Shown here one piece after another: positions 1-10,536 of a DNA stretch of 64,000 nucleotides. Both the position numbers and the translations under genes were made by a program. Within the stretch, counting starts at the first letter, position 1, and each line of letters begins with the position of its first letter. The stretch spans positions 310,001 through 374,000 of the forward strand of contig JASVEC010000033.1 of NCBI GenBank assembly GCA_030770535.1, in the 5' to 3' direction. This DNA comes from Batkoa obscura. Taxonomy: Eukaryota > Entomophthoromycota > Entomophthoromycetes > Entomophthorales > Batkoaceae. The notes under the pieces were generated by a model, which was not told the DNA's origin, did not search any database, and saw only the letters and a list, made by a program, of their open reading frames with translations.

Positions 1-506
1 GACAAATTTAAATTCCTTTTAAAATAAACGATAAATAAACAAACGATAAATAGACTAAAGAGATAATTTGTTAATAGTCTTTTACTATAATAAGCGATAT
101 TTAATGGCTATATTCATAATAATAGAAAATTATATATAATTGTGTCAATTATTCAACTAAAGGATGAAAGCACTGTAATTCGGATGTCAATGAAATAATT
201 TACTTTATATACTTTAGGTATATATGGGACGATAAACTGGCATATACCTTTTAGGACATGATCTTTTTATAAAATTCTAATATGCTTTTTTTAAAACTCT
301 TTGAAGGAGAACAAGCTCCCAAGCGATTTTATCAATATCAATTAAAATCATAACTTAATAGTGATAGGTAAATAGGGCCAGTGATATACTTTGAATACTA
401 AGTTTTAGTGCACTAAAAATGCAAAAATCTGATCTAATTAAATACAAGCATAAAGTTAACTAAAAAATAGAAACAATTAAAAATAAACTTAATTTAATTA
501 AAAAAT
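1..506. other. AT-rich sequence without a recognisable gene
   Basis: No open frame or conserved protein signal was seen on either strand. The stretch is AT-rich and ends at a degenerate copy of the ~105-bp inverted-repeat element. Confidence 0.5.
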
Positions 507-606
507 ATTTGGGGTAGTTTTTTTGTTGCATCACTTTTTTCATTTTTTAGCGCTATCAAACGAGAAAAATGATAGTAAGTTTACTAAAAAATAGATACCC
601 CCATTT
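507..606 (+). repeat. ~105-bp MITE-like element, degenerate copy
   Basis: It begins TTTGGGGTAGTTTTTTT and ends ATACCCCCAT, the two ends of the family, with the internal TTTTTAGCGCTAT core in between. It lies immediately downstream of the 7TM receptor stop codon on the opposite strand. Confidence 0.65.
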
Positions 607-615
607 ATTTATATA

Positions 616-1521
616 TCACCAAAATTTAGTACTTTTATAAAACACACTTGCTTCTTTTGAAATACCAGTATGTAATATTAAAAGTAAAGATGAATTGGCT
701 AAAATTCCAATAACAAATAGTATCTCGACAATTTGATTCATGGTAATAATTGTTTGGTTTACTTCCTTCGACATATAATGGAGCGAACTTTCTAACAAAA
801 GAAAGAAAACAGATCCTGACATACAAACAACATATACTATTAATATAGTATATATTCTAATTGCTGCTGAGTTCAAACTGGGAATCCTCTTATTTTTTAT
901 TACTGTTGAGTCTGATGCTGCCTCGATTTGGACAAAATTTTTTATATTAGTTACATTCCTGGCTAATTTATAATAACAAAAGGATATTATTGATACTCCA
1001 AAAAAGAAGCTTAAAACTAAATAATGATAAGTGATAGAGCTGATCAATGAATCCATTACAGATAACATACACATCAAGTCAGAAGAAGCTGGTGTCATTA
1101 AGTTTTGGGTGGCACAGTAAAGTAATAAAGCAATGAAAGATATAGCATTTATATGTAAAGGTAAAAAGATACATTTTGGTAGTTTGATTTTGATTATTTT
1201 ATGTAACCTTTCAGCAGCTAAAAACACACTTAATTGAACTTCAAAGTAATATAAGATATTAACTAAAAAACCAAGGATCTGGCATCCTAAAGTAATATGA
1301 ATTAGGCGCTGTCCAGTCACAAGATAATAAGAAAAATCTATCAACAATACTAATGGGGCAAAGTACTCTACTGAAGCCACTGCGACTATTAACTTTAAGT
1401 CCTTTGTCATTGGTTTAATTCGAAAACAAAAGTAGATTAAAAACGTATTTAAAATTATGGTAACAAACATCAAAGATATAATGGAGTAATGGAAATAGTT
1501 ATATGGATCTTGAGTTCCCAT
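616..1521 (-). CDS. Seven-transmembrane receptor-like protein (class-A-GPCR-like), copy 1
   Basis: An intronless 301-residue frame starts at an ATG. Its hydrophobic profile fits seven membrane segments, roughly residues 13-35, 43-66, 76-102, 118-136, 160-184, 218-243 and 258-283. The end of segment 3 carries AAERLHK, in the place of the class A E/DRY motif, and the last segment has ANSSLLL instead of NPxxY, so it is receptor-like but divergent. It most likely sits in the plasma membrane; ligand and coupling are unknown. A second copy at 20371-21276 on the opposite strand is nearly identical through the whole core and differs mainly in the first ~7 and last ~10 residues. A third, broken copy lies at about 3737-4397. 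The family call rests on topology and the ERL motif only. Confidence 0.72.
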   Translation of the reverse strand: MGTQDPYNYFHYSIISLMFVTIILNTFLIYFCFRIKPMTKDLKLIVAVASVEYFAPLVLLIDFSYYLVTGQRLIHITLGCQILGFLVNILYYFEVQLSVFLAAERLHKIIKIKLPKCIFLPLHINAISFIALLLYCATQNLMTPASSDLMCMLSVMDSLISSITYHYLVLSFFFGVSIISFCYYKLARNVTNIKNFVQIEAASDSTVIKNKRIPSLNSAAIRIYTILIVYVVCMSGSVFFLLLESSLHYMSKEVNQTIITMNQIVEILFVIGILANSSLLLILHTGISKEASVFYKSTKFW

Positions 1522-2195
1522 TTTAGATGCAATAAATTTTAATTTAAAGAGAAGATTTAAATATCAAAACAAAAGGATTTAAATTAAGCATAAGTAGATA
1601 GTAAATACTTATGTTTTTATAGTGAGCATACATTGCTTCAATATTTAAAATTAATCCATAAGTTAAATTTTAATCTTAAAACCAAAAAGAAACATTTAGA
1701 CTTATTTGTTTATTGTTAACTTTATAAATTAAGTGCAGACTGTGCATTTTAACTTTGTATTAGCTAAATTTTATAACAACATCCCTTTAATATTTAGATT
1801 CAGCAATTGTAACTCAAATGCTAAATAGACGTCTGAATTATCACAGTAGTATGTTAATAATATGAGCATGTATTTCTTTGTTTGAGGATATACTAGTTCT
1901 TTTTTTTGCTTAATATAACAAATTCAACTAAATTCAACTAAATTCTTTATAGATTTATTTTAACTATGCACTTTTATACATGAGAGAAGGTTCAAATAGA
2001 AACATGAATAGCATTTTTTATAAATTGTAAGTTCATTTTTTTAGCCGTATTAGTAAGTTATAATATCAACAGCATAGCACATTGTGACCTAAAAGTAAAA
2101 TTACGCCTTTTTAAAAAATCTATTTATTTTCTTATAGCAAATTATTACCTTCATATATAAAATTATGTAAAACAAACCAATAACTTAATTAAATT
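1522..2195. other. Intergenic AT-rich DNA, nothing recognised
   Basis: This stretch lies upstream of receptor copy 1. No frame, RNA or strong repeat was recognised. It does not resemble the upstream region of the second receptor copy beyond base composition. Confidence 0.4.
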
Positions 2196-2250
2196 TATAG
2201 TAGCATTTAAAAAATGGAAAAAATAATATTGAAAAAAAACACCCACATTA
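2196..2250 (-). repeat. Partial ~105-bp MITE-like element
   Basis: Only one end is recognisable: AGCATTTAAAAAATGGAAAAAATA, a short gap, then AAAAAAAACACCCACAT. The other half has diverged beyond recognition. Confidence 0.5.
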
Positions 2251-2899
2251 TGATTCATCTTTTTTGCCTAATTTAGTATCCTCAATGTTTTCTAAATTTA
2301 TAGAGACGATGCGTTAGATTTCCTCTAAACTAGTTGCCAAGCTTAAAAAATACTGCCTTATGTCTCTAAAATATTTTTTTAAATCCCGAAAAAGCCTAAC
2401 AACTCCCGAGTGCTTTACTTTGAAATAAAGTTATGATGAAATAGGAAATTATATTAAATAATGGATATAAAACCAAAGGCAAAAGAGCGGAGATTATTTT
2501 AACATTAAGATAGGATTCATCAGTTTTGAATCTTATTTAATGTTGTTTTAGGAAATTCAGCCTTTTAGCTCAAGCGGTTATGAGAGTAGGTTAAAAAGCT
2601 CTAAATAAAAAGACAGGGGTGTTGTATATTAATAGAATAGATATGATGTATGTAACTTTTTTAGATAAAAAGCATAATGCTGAAAACATTGAAATTAAAA
2701 AAATATGGCATATAAAGAAAATGTTTTATTTCTTCATCATCATTTACATTTTTGATGATATTTCTTTGAGTAGCAGTATAAATAAATAGACAAATAATAG
2801 ACTTTTTAATAAGTTTGTCATAATTTTAAGCAAAAATAGTTTACGGACAAGATTACTAAATGAATAGAATTTAAGTCAACATTGGATTGAAGCAATTTT

Positions 2900-3360
2900 C
2901 AATAAACATAAAAAAATTAACGTAAAAGTAATTCGAAAGTGACAGTGATTTTTAGATACAAGTCGGTTGATATTAGTGTCATGGTTAGGGTTAGGATTAC
3001 TGGTAGTCTATGCCAAGGCTTTTGATTTTTTGTTGGTCAAAACCAAGTAGACCAGGTTTGACTCCTTCAAGGTATTTGCTACTAATAGCAATGGTAGTAA
3101 TGTCGAAAATATAAGCGATAGTACTGAGCTAGATCAAAGAGCCTACAAAATCCTCTAATATGATATGGCAAGCCTTTATAATGCCTATGAATTCTATGAA
3201 TATTTTGAAAGGTTAACTGATATTGGCAAAAAAGCAAAAAAGCAAAAAGTGTCACCATCTTTTATATTAATAAAAAATCAACTCAAAGCGGAAGTGTTCA
3301 AATTGACCCTAATATTAATTCTTTAAGTTCATAAAGTCCACCACATATTGCCAAATTTCT
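2900..3360 (+). pseudogene. Decayed coding remnant, identity unknown
   Basis: Reading + strand fragments gives protein-like stretches such as LVVYAKAFDFLLVKTK, FDSFKVFATNSNGSN and YDMASLYNAYEFYEYFERLT, with stops between them. Amino-acid composition is more normal than in the flanking AT-rich DNA. I do not recognise the family. It is followed by relic non-coding DNA and then the element pair at 3522-3734. Confidence 0.3.
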
Positions 3361-3521
3361 TTGGGTTTCTGAAAAAGAATTATTAGAACTTTGCTATACT
3401 ATTACTCTACATACTATTAGTATCGCTTAGGACTGCATCTTTAATCGACTCAATCTTGTGTTTTATAAAAAGTATATTTTTACAGAAACTTATCATATTT
3501 AAATAAGTTGTAACAATAAAC

Positions 3522-3628
3522 ATATGGGGACGTATTTTTGTGTTTAACAATTTTATTAACAATTTTTCCGCTCAAAAAGCCCTTAAAAGATGGAAAAAGT
3601 GATGAAACCAAAAAAAACAACCCAATAT
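3522..3628 (-). repeat. ~105-bp MITE-like element, first of a head-to-tail pair
   Basis: It starts ATATGGGGACGTATTTTTGTG and ends AAAAAAAACAACCCAATAT. It abuts the next copy with no spacer, and the minus-strand reading frame runs through both, giving an 83-codon fused frame. Confidence 0.9.
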
Positions 3629-3734
3629 ATGGGGATGTATTTTTGTGTTTAAGAACTTTACTAACAAATTTTCCACTTAAATAGTACTTAAAAAATGGAA
3701 AAAGTAATGAAGTTAAAAAAAACACTCCCATATT
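3629..3734 (-). repeat. ~105-bp MITE-like element, second of a head-to-tail pair
   Basis: This is a full-length copy with ends ATGGGGATGTATTTTTGTG and AAAACACTCCCATAT. Its upper end coincides with the point where the broken receptor copy stops being recognisable. Confidence 0.9.
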
Positions 3735-3736
3735 GT

Positions 3737-4397
3737 TAATATAATATCTAATCTGATTGTAACTGAGTTCAAGCTGGATATCCTATTATTATTTTTTATT
3801 GTTAGTATTGAACTTATCTCAATTTCAGTAAAAACTCTCATATCAATTATATTCCTGGCTAATTTATAACAACAAAAGGATATTATTGATACTCCAAAAA
3901 AGGAACTTAACTAAATAATGATAAATGATGGAACCAGTTATGAAATTAGTTACAGATAGCATGCGAATCATATCAAAAGAAGTTAGCATCATTAAGCTTT
4001 GAGTGGCACAGTAAAGTAATAAAGCAATAAAAGATATAGCGTTTATATGTAAAGGTAAAAATATATGTTTTAGTAGCTTGATTTTGATTGCTTAGCTTTT
4101 CAGCAGCTAAAAATACATCTAATTCAACTTCAAAATAATATACTGCACTGCTTAAAAATGCAAGGACTTAATATCCTGAATCAATATAAGCCAGGTACTG
4201 TTCAGTCCCGAAATAATAAAGTTAATTTATCAATACCACTAATGCAACAAAATACTCTACCACTGCTACTGTAATGATTAATTTTAAATCCCTTGTTGTT
4301 AGTTTAATATGAAAACAAAAACAAATTAAAAATATGTTCAAATGTATGGTGGCAATATCAAAAATATGATGAGGTAATAAAAACAATTATGTTAGCG
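3737..4397 (-). pseudogene. Broken third copy of the 7TM receptor gene
   Basis: The minus strand is clearly homologous to 616-1521. Shared blocks include the sequences encoding SAAIRI-like, CYYKLARN, FFGVSIISF and ATQNLMTP-like segments. The frame is interrupted many times by stops and small indels. The part encoding the last two membrane segments is missing; the homology ends at the element pair 3522-3734, so insertion or a rearrangement at that element may have removed the 3' end. It has diverged much more than the other two copies have from each other, so it is the older duplicate. Confidence 0.8.
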
Positions 4398-4995
4398 CTG
4401 ATCTTACATTATATATATATAAAAATAACTTTATAGAAAAGAATTTAAACATAAAAAAGAAAACAACTTCATATTAAATTTGAATAAATATAAAACAAAA
4501 TGTACATCTGTAATGAATATAATATATTTTTGATACTTGGGAAGCATATTCCCGTGCTTGAAGCTGGTCTTAAGGCTAAAAGTATAGATATTTCTAACAA
4601 TTGATTTCCTACATTAATAATATAATCTATGTTTTTACACTAAGCATAATTAATTTTTTTTAGAAATAAAATGACTTTTAACCCCAAACTATTACTATTT
4701 TACGAACTCAATCTTTTGATTTGAATGAATATGAGAGTGGATCAAAATCATAGAATAAAAGGGTTAGAGGTGTTATATTTGAATAGAATAAATATAGTGG
4801 GTAGGGAAATGGCTCTATTATCTATGATTTTTTACATTTTTTTAGTTACGTTTCTCATGTTACAATAATGTCAAACTATTAAATAAAGCTTTTATTATAG
4901 GATTAGTCATTTGAAACAAAGTTAAAGCTTATTATAAATTCGTCAATAAGCATTGTTTAAATTCAGGTATACAAAGGATGAAAAGATTGATCATA

Positions 4996-5193
4996 CAGGG
5001 ATGTATTTTTGTTTAAGAATTTTACTGACAAATTTTCCGCTTAAATAGCGCTTAAAAAATGGAAGAAATAATGAAGTCAAAAAAACACTCCCATATGGAG
5101 ATATATTTTTTTGTTTAAGGATTTTATTAACAATTTTTCCACTCAAATAGTACTTAAGAAACGGAAGTGATGAAACCAAAAAAAACACCACCA
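4996..5193 (-). repeat. Head-to-tail pair of ~105-bp MITE-like elements
   Basis: Two copies (about 4996-5096 and 5097-5193) abut directly. As in the pair at 3522-3734, the minus-strand frame is open across both (67 codons). The junction reads CACTCCCATATGGAGATAT. Confidence 0.88.
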
Positions 5194-5383
5194 TGTATTA
5201 ATTTTTTTGTTTATTTTTTCATAGCTTATAAAATAATTTAGATACTAAAGATTTAAATTTCAGGGTTTTTATTGAAAAAGATATAGCTTATTGAAGGTTT
5301 ATTTGCTGAGATATAGCGCCTCCAAGTTAGATCAGGTATCCGAACAATTTTTTATTAGATAATTTTTAACATTCTTAGGATAA

Positions 5384-5489
5384 TATGTGGGATGTATTTT
5401 TTTGTCTAAGAACTTTACTAACAATCTTTCTGCTCAAATAGCGCTTAAAAAATGGAGAAAGTAATGAAATCAAAAAACATGCTCATATT
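5384..5489 (-). repeat. ~105-bp MITE-like element
   Basis: The copy begins ATATGTGGGATGTATTTTTTTG and ends CAAAAAACATGCTCATAT. The internal AAATAGCGCTTAAAAAATGG core is intact. Confidence 0.85.
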
Positions 5490-5520
5490 ATTGCTAAATT
5501 CGAATGTAAAGTGTTGGCAA

Positions 5521-5715
5521 CATATGGGGCTGTTTTTTTTAGTTTCATTATTTTTCCATTTTCTAAGCGTTATTGGGTAAAAAAAACATGAGAATGTCTG
5601 TAAAAACTTGATATGGGAATGTATTTTTTGTTTGAATTTTACTAATAAGTTTTTCCACTTAAATGTTACTTAAAAAAATGGAAAAAGTAATGCAACAAAA
5701 AAATACCTCCCATAC
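5521..5715. repeat. Inverted pair of ~105-bp MITE-like elements
   Basis: A truncated + oriented copy (about 5521-5600, beginning ATATGGGGCTGTTTTTTTTAG) is followed within about 10 bp by a full minus-oriented copy (5611-5715, ending AATACCTCCCATAC). A transcript across both could fold into a long hairpin. Confidence 0.8.
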
Positions 5716-7643
5716 GTTCAAAAATAGTGACAGTGCTTATCGAAAAATAATAATACTATTTATCAAATAACAGAGCAACCTTAAACAAAAAATAATTTAC
5801 CAAACTATATTTAATAACAAAATCAGGAAAAATGAACATTTATACTATGAGATTGAATAGTTTATTTTTTAATAAGTCATTATTGTCATTTTCTCAGAAT
5901 ATCATCTTTTCATGAAAATATTTTGGAGGTGTATACCATAGCTTGTGTATTTTAGCTTTTTTAAGTATAATATTTTAATAAAAAACTATAACTGTTTAAA
6001 ATCTATGTTGATACTTATAATAGCCAATGCTGGATTTGCTTTTTACTGTTACACAATCTTAGATTGAGATAGTAGATTTCAAATTTAAGTTAGCTTTGTA
6101 TATAAATTTAAGCAAAAGAGGTAGTGCAAGTTAATTCAACAAAAAGTAAGATAGAGCTGATTTTTTATAAAGTCTTAAAGTAAAGCACCCAAGTATTATT
6201 GAGGGTCAAGGCTTTTAAATGAAAGTCTGGGTGATAGAAAGTGACGGACTTAAGCGAAAGAAAAAGATCAGAAGCTAAGTGAAACTATAGGAATGGCGAA
6301 ATGCTTTGATCCAGCTTTACTCATTTCAAGTTTTAACAAGGTATAAATGAATGTCTTTGTTCAAAAAGTTTACTCATAAATCGTCCAACTTTTATGTTAC
6401 ATAAGAATTGACGAAAAATGAAACCGAAAAAGACACTTCTATTTAACTAGTACTCTTTAAATTTTCTATTTCATAAAAATGGACAAAATAGTGAAACAAA
6501 AAGCCGTCCACATCATTGTTTATTTGCTATAAATAGATAATAGATTTGGTTATTTTCAAAAACACAGGTTCCTTTTGAATGTGTTTTACTCATGTATTTA
6601 AAACTGTGAATCCTCCAAATAATAAGAGTTTGTTTAAAAATTTCATAAAACATAACCTTTATGTTTCAAGGGATAAGTTTATATTGATTTAAACTTGATT
6701 TGAAAACAAATAGCTACGAACCATACTCATTTAATAATCCATAAATTAAATTTTGTATACTTTTTTTTGTAACTTGATAAAATATGAGTGGCAACACAGG
6801 GTTTTTAACTTGGAACGTCAGCGGTATTATTTAATTGTGTTATTTGCTTCATTATTTGCTAGATTGACCATTGGAATATTTATTGGCAGTGCCAAGTATT
6901 AAATTTATTAATGTTAAAATCCGAGTTCCATTGTAACTTTTAAAAGAGAGTTTGATTTTTAAAATGATCGAAATCAAATTACAATCTACTTTGCTTTTAA
7001 ATAGTTGAACAGATTATTTCAAATACAAATCCAAATGGATAATTTGCTTCTGCTTTGAGATCGGGTTCAAGTGGGATTTTTTATTACAAATATGGCATAA
7101 AAATTATTATTCTTAAAGTGTAATTAATATTTTTATGTAATTAAGCTTATACCCTTTCCTTAATAAATCAAACTCTAAATAACTCATATTACAAAGTGAA
7201 TTATTTATTGAACATACTTTAAAGAATTTAAATAAAAACCAAAGACCGATAGTCGCTTTAATCAAGAAATGCAACAATTAATTGCATTTATATGAGATAT
7301 AGTCTAGTAATTAATATTGTTACAACTAATTTTTATGTAATGAGTTGTTTTCCAAAATTAGCAATTTCTTTTCAATCTTGGAATCGTGGGAACTTGCAGC
7401 TTATTCGAAGCCAATGAATGGTCAATTTCAAAGGTTGAATACACTTGATTAGCTGCCTATAGACGAGCGGCTAATGATTGGTCCCTATTAACGAGGTCAG
7501 AATTATAAAATTGCCATTTTCTAAGTCACTATAAATTGGAAATTTCAATCATAAATTATACTAAAAATTAATAATTAGAAAGAACACTTAAGTTTATAGA
7601 AAGGTAAATAAATTGATTCGTACTTTAAATTATTATTTTTCAA
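5716..7643. other. Gene-free region with degraded element copies
   Basis: Two weak copies of the ~105-bp element can be seen (about 6349-6445 and 6457-6512). Stretches near 6120-6310 have a less AT-biased, formerly coding look, but no frame or family could be recognised. The last few hundred bases are the presumed promoter of the sorting nexin gene. Confidence 0.4.
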
Positions 7644-10138
7644 ATGTTATCTACTATTGAAGGTAACAAAATAAAATTTATAATACGACAAATGCTCGAC
7701 TTTCATAGAATTTTTATGCTAATACAAATAATTTTAGCTTACCCAAATTTACCTGATAATAACCTCAAGTTCTCAAGTTCTGAAATGTTACCTGAAAACC
7801 CATGGCAATCAAGGCCAACCTCAGCAATAGAAGCTAGTTTAAGTAAATATAAGTCAACTGTTACTTGATTTACAACTAACTTAAACTTCCAGGTAGCACT
7901 GATTTACCACCAATATATGAAAAAGCGTTTCGACAAGCTTCTCCTCAGCGAGGTAAAGTACCACTAAAAGCATTACAAGGCATTGTAGCTTTGTCCGGAC
8001 TACCTACATCTATTAATGAGAAGGTTGGGTTTTTTTAGTTTGTTCATTGCTTTTTGTTAAAATAAAATTTAGATAATTAATATGTGTGTGAATCCAGGAG
8101 ATTTAGCAGTATCTAGGAATACCTTTAAGCTAGTTTTGACTTTGGTAGCTTTAGCTCAAAAGAATATGGGTAAGGGTTACTGATGAAAATAGTTAGTAAT
8201 AGAATTGACGATTATATTTAGATTTGTCCTTTGAGAATGTTCAAGCTTATTTACATGGTAATTTTGTTGATCTACATCATTTATCTTATTCTAAGCTTTA
8301 TTTCTTAGATTTACCTACACCTTCATTACCAGGATTAGAGAATTATAATATGTTAACAAATCCATTTGGTAAAAAAGTACCAAGTTTACCAAAGAATGAT
8401 CCAACAAGTTCACGTAACAGTATGAAAGCCATGAATGACCCATGGCATCAACCATTAGAAGATATGACGCAAAATGGCAGCATACCATTTAATGAAGAAA
8501 ATTTTCAAGAGCAAGGCTCTTCATTAATGAATTCTACCTCAGGAATGAAAAGTATTCCGCCTTCATTAACTTATGCTGCCGTCCATGATTCTCCCATTGA
8601 TACAATTACCATTCATTTACATGATCAACTAGAAGGCTTTATATTTAAACATGTTAATTATGTAGTCTCTTCGACAGTAATAATAATAACTATTACATGT
8701 TAACGTTTTATTAATTCATTTAAATAGAGGTTTAATACAAGGGTTTTAAGAAGATATAGTGAATTTTATATACTATATAATTACCTTATTACAAAGTATA
8801 CCTATAGACTTATACCTGATTTGCCACCAAAAAGGATAGGAGGTAAATATTGTTATCGTTATTTAGCTAGTAGGTTATTTTACTTTTATTAGCCAATGAC
8901 TCTTTTTTAGAAAAAAGAAGAAAAGGGTTGATAAGATTCATGAATTTCTGTTGCAATCATCCAGTAATTTCAAATGATGATTTGCTCAAATCTTTCCTTA
9001 CTAATACAGAGGTAATAAAAACATATTATAGTATTATAGAATACATTTAATCAAATAATACAAATACAGAACAGTGGTAAATTCTCATATGAGATTAGTG
9101 GCAGGATAGAAAGTGAAATTGAAAAAAATGTTCAAGTTCATATAAATGACAACTTGTCAGGGGATTATTTAGTGGAGGATGTACCGGATAATTTAGAAGT
9201 ATTCTTAGATCAAATACAAGCGAAGTTAAAAACTATTTTGTCGCATTATACAATGATGATTAATGTAACTGATAAGATTGCAAAACAAATTTCAGGTAAA
9301 TTTGTTATAGTTTAATTAGTTATTTAATCTAATTTTTATTAGCGGATTGTAAGGATCTAGCAGATTTAAATAAGTCAAACACATTACCAAATAAGTAAAT
9401 CTGTTTTGTTTATTACAAATAATTGTTAATTTTCAACTTAGCTCGACCGGCAATAACTCAGATACTTCGGATATTTACTCACCAGAAGAAGAATTACCTT
9501 TTATGATGCTTTATTTGCAAAAATTAAGTGTAATTATGGGGGCTAATGTAAGTTGAAAAGAGTGTAGTTAATAAATGAATAAAAAGTTGTACTAACTAAT
9601 CAAATAGTCTGATTCCATTACGAATAATGTAGTCGAAGTGACTAAAGGGTTAAGGGATGTAGTTAGCGGGTTTATTGTAAGGCATTCTGATAATTAAATT
9701 TATACAATAATTTAAAATATCATGTTATTAGAAATTATTAACAAGGAATCAACAGCGAGGTATTGTAGATGAAGAGAGGATCAAAAGACGTATTAAAAAC
9801 AATAAAATTTCATTAAATTATTTAAGCAAAGAACCAGCTGCAGATAAAACGGAACTGGATAAACTGGCAGCTACTTTGAAAGAGGTAAGGAAACATTGAA
9901 TGAAGGTAACAATGTACTAATAATGATTTTTTAGGACCAATTAAAATTACAAAGTAATGCTGTTGTCGAAAGATTAGTACGACGAACTATATGGAATGAG
10001 TATCAATTGTACAGGGACTATCAAGTTAGAATCACAGCACAAATGATACAGAATTTGGTTAACGATCAGATTAAAACATGTAATTTGTCGGTGCATAACT
10101 GGAAGTCATTGATTGACCAACTTTCGCATTTGAGTTAA
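7644..10138 (+). CDS. MVP1: Sorting nexin Mvp1/SNX8 family (PX-BAR)
   Basis: This is a multi-exon gene. The N-terminal module (exons about 7910-8255) reads LPPIYEKAFRQASPQRGKVP, then ALSGLPTSINEK, VNPGDLAVSRNTFKLVL and LPTPSLPGL, the EH-like region of fungal Mvp1. A PX domain follows: DTITIHLHD and FKHVNYVVSST, then after an intron RVLRRYSEFYILYNYL and IPDLPPKRIG, the phosphoinositide-binding core, and LEKRRKGLIRFMNF. The C-terminal ~250 residues are helical and BAR-like, ending VHNWKSLIDQLSHLS. Family members bind PI3P on endosomes and act in retrograde sorting. I start at the ATG of MLSTIE; the following 75 nt (7663-7737) and 51 nt at about 8257-8307 look like in-frame introns. The exact junction near 7870-7912 is uncertain. 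The gene appears intact. Confidence 0.85.
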
Positions 10139-10536
10139 TATTTTATGCGAAATATTAGGAACCTATCTCTGTTTTTTATTATGTTGGATGCTACTAATTA
10201 TTTCATACTTTACCTAATACCTTATCAAGAATGTTCTTATTCCTTGATGCCTATTGATTTTGTAATAATAAAAATCATTAAATAATAAAAGTTTAACTAA
10301 TATATTTATGAAAATTAGTCTTAAAATACTCTGCTCAAAAATACCTTGAATATAATCCAAACCCTTGATTAAATCAAACCCCTAAAAAATCGATTTCTTT
10401 CAAAATTTAGCTGCCACGCAGTTTCAAGAAATTTGCTTAATATAGAAACTCTGCAATCTAATTAGAAAATCATGAAATATTAAGCCTTTTTTTATTTTGT
10501 TTTTCTATTTTACTTCTATTTCTAGCAAAAATATTA
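10139..10536. other. Intergenic spacer between sorting nexin and RAD26 genes
   Basis: About 400 bp of AT-rich DNA separates two + strand genes; it presumably holds the terminator of the first and the promoter of the second. No specific element was recognised. Confidence 0.5.

Noticed and set aside
2985-3000. GGTTAGGGTTAGG resembling a telomere repeat
   Set aside because: Only two units, inside decayed DNA with genes on both sides; chance or an ancient trace.
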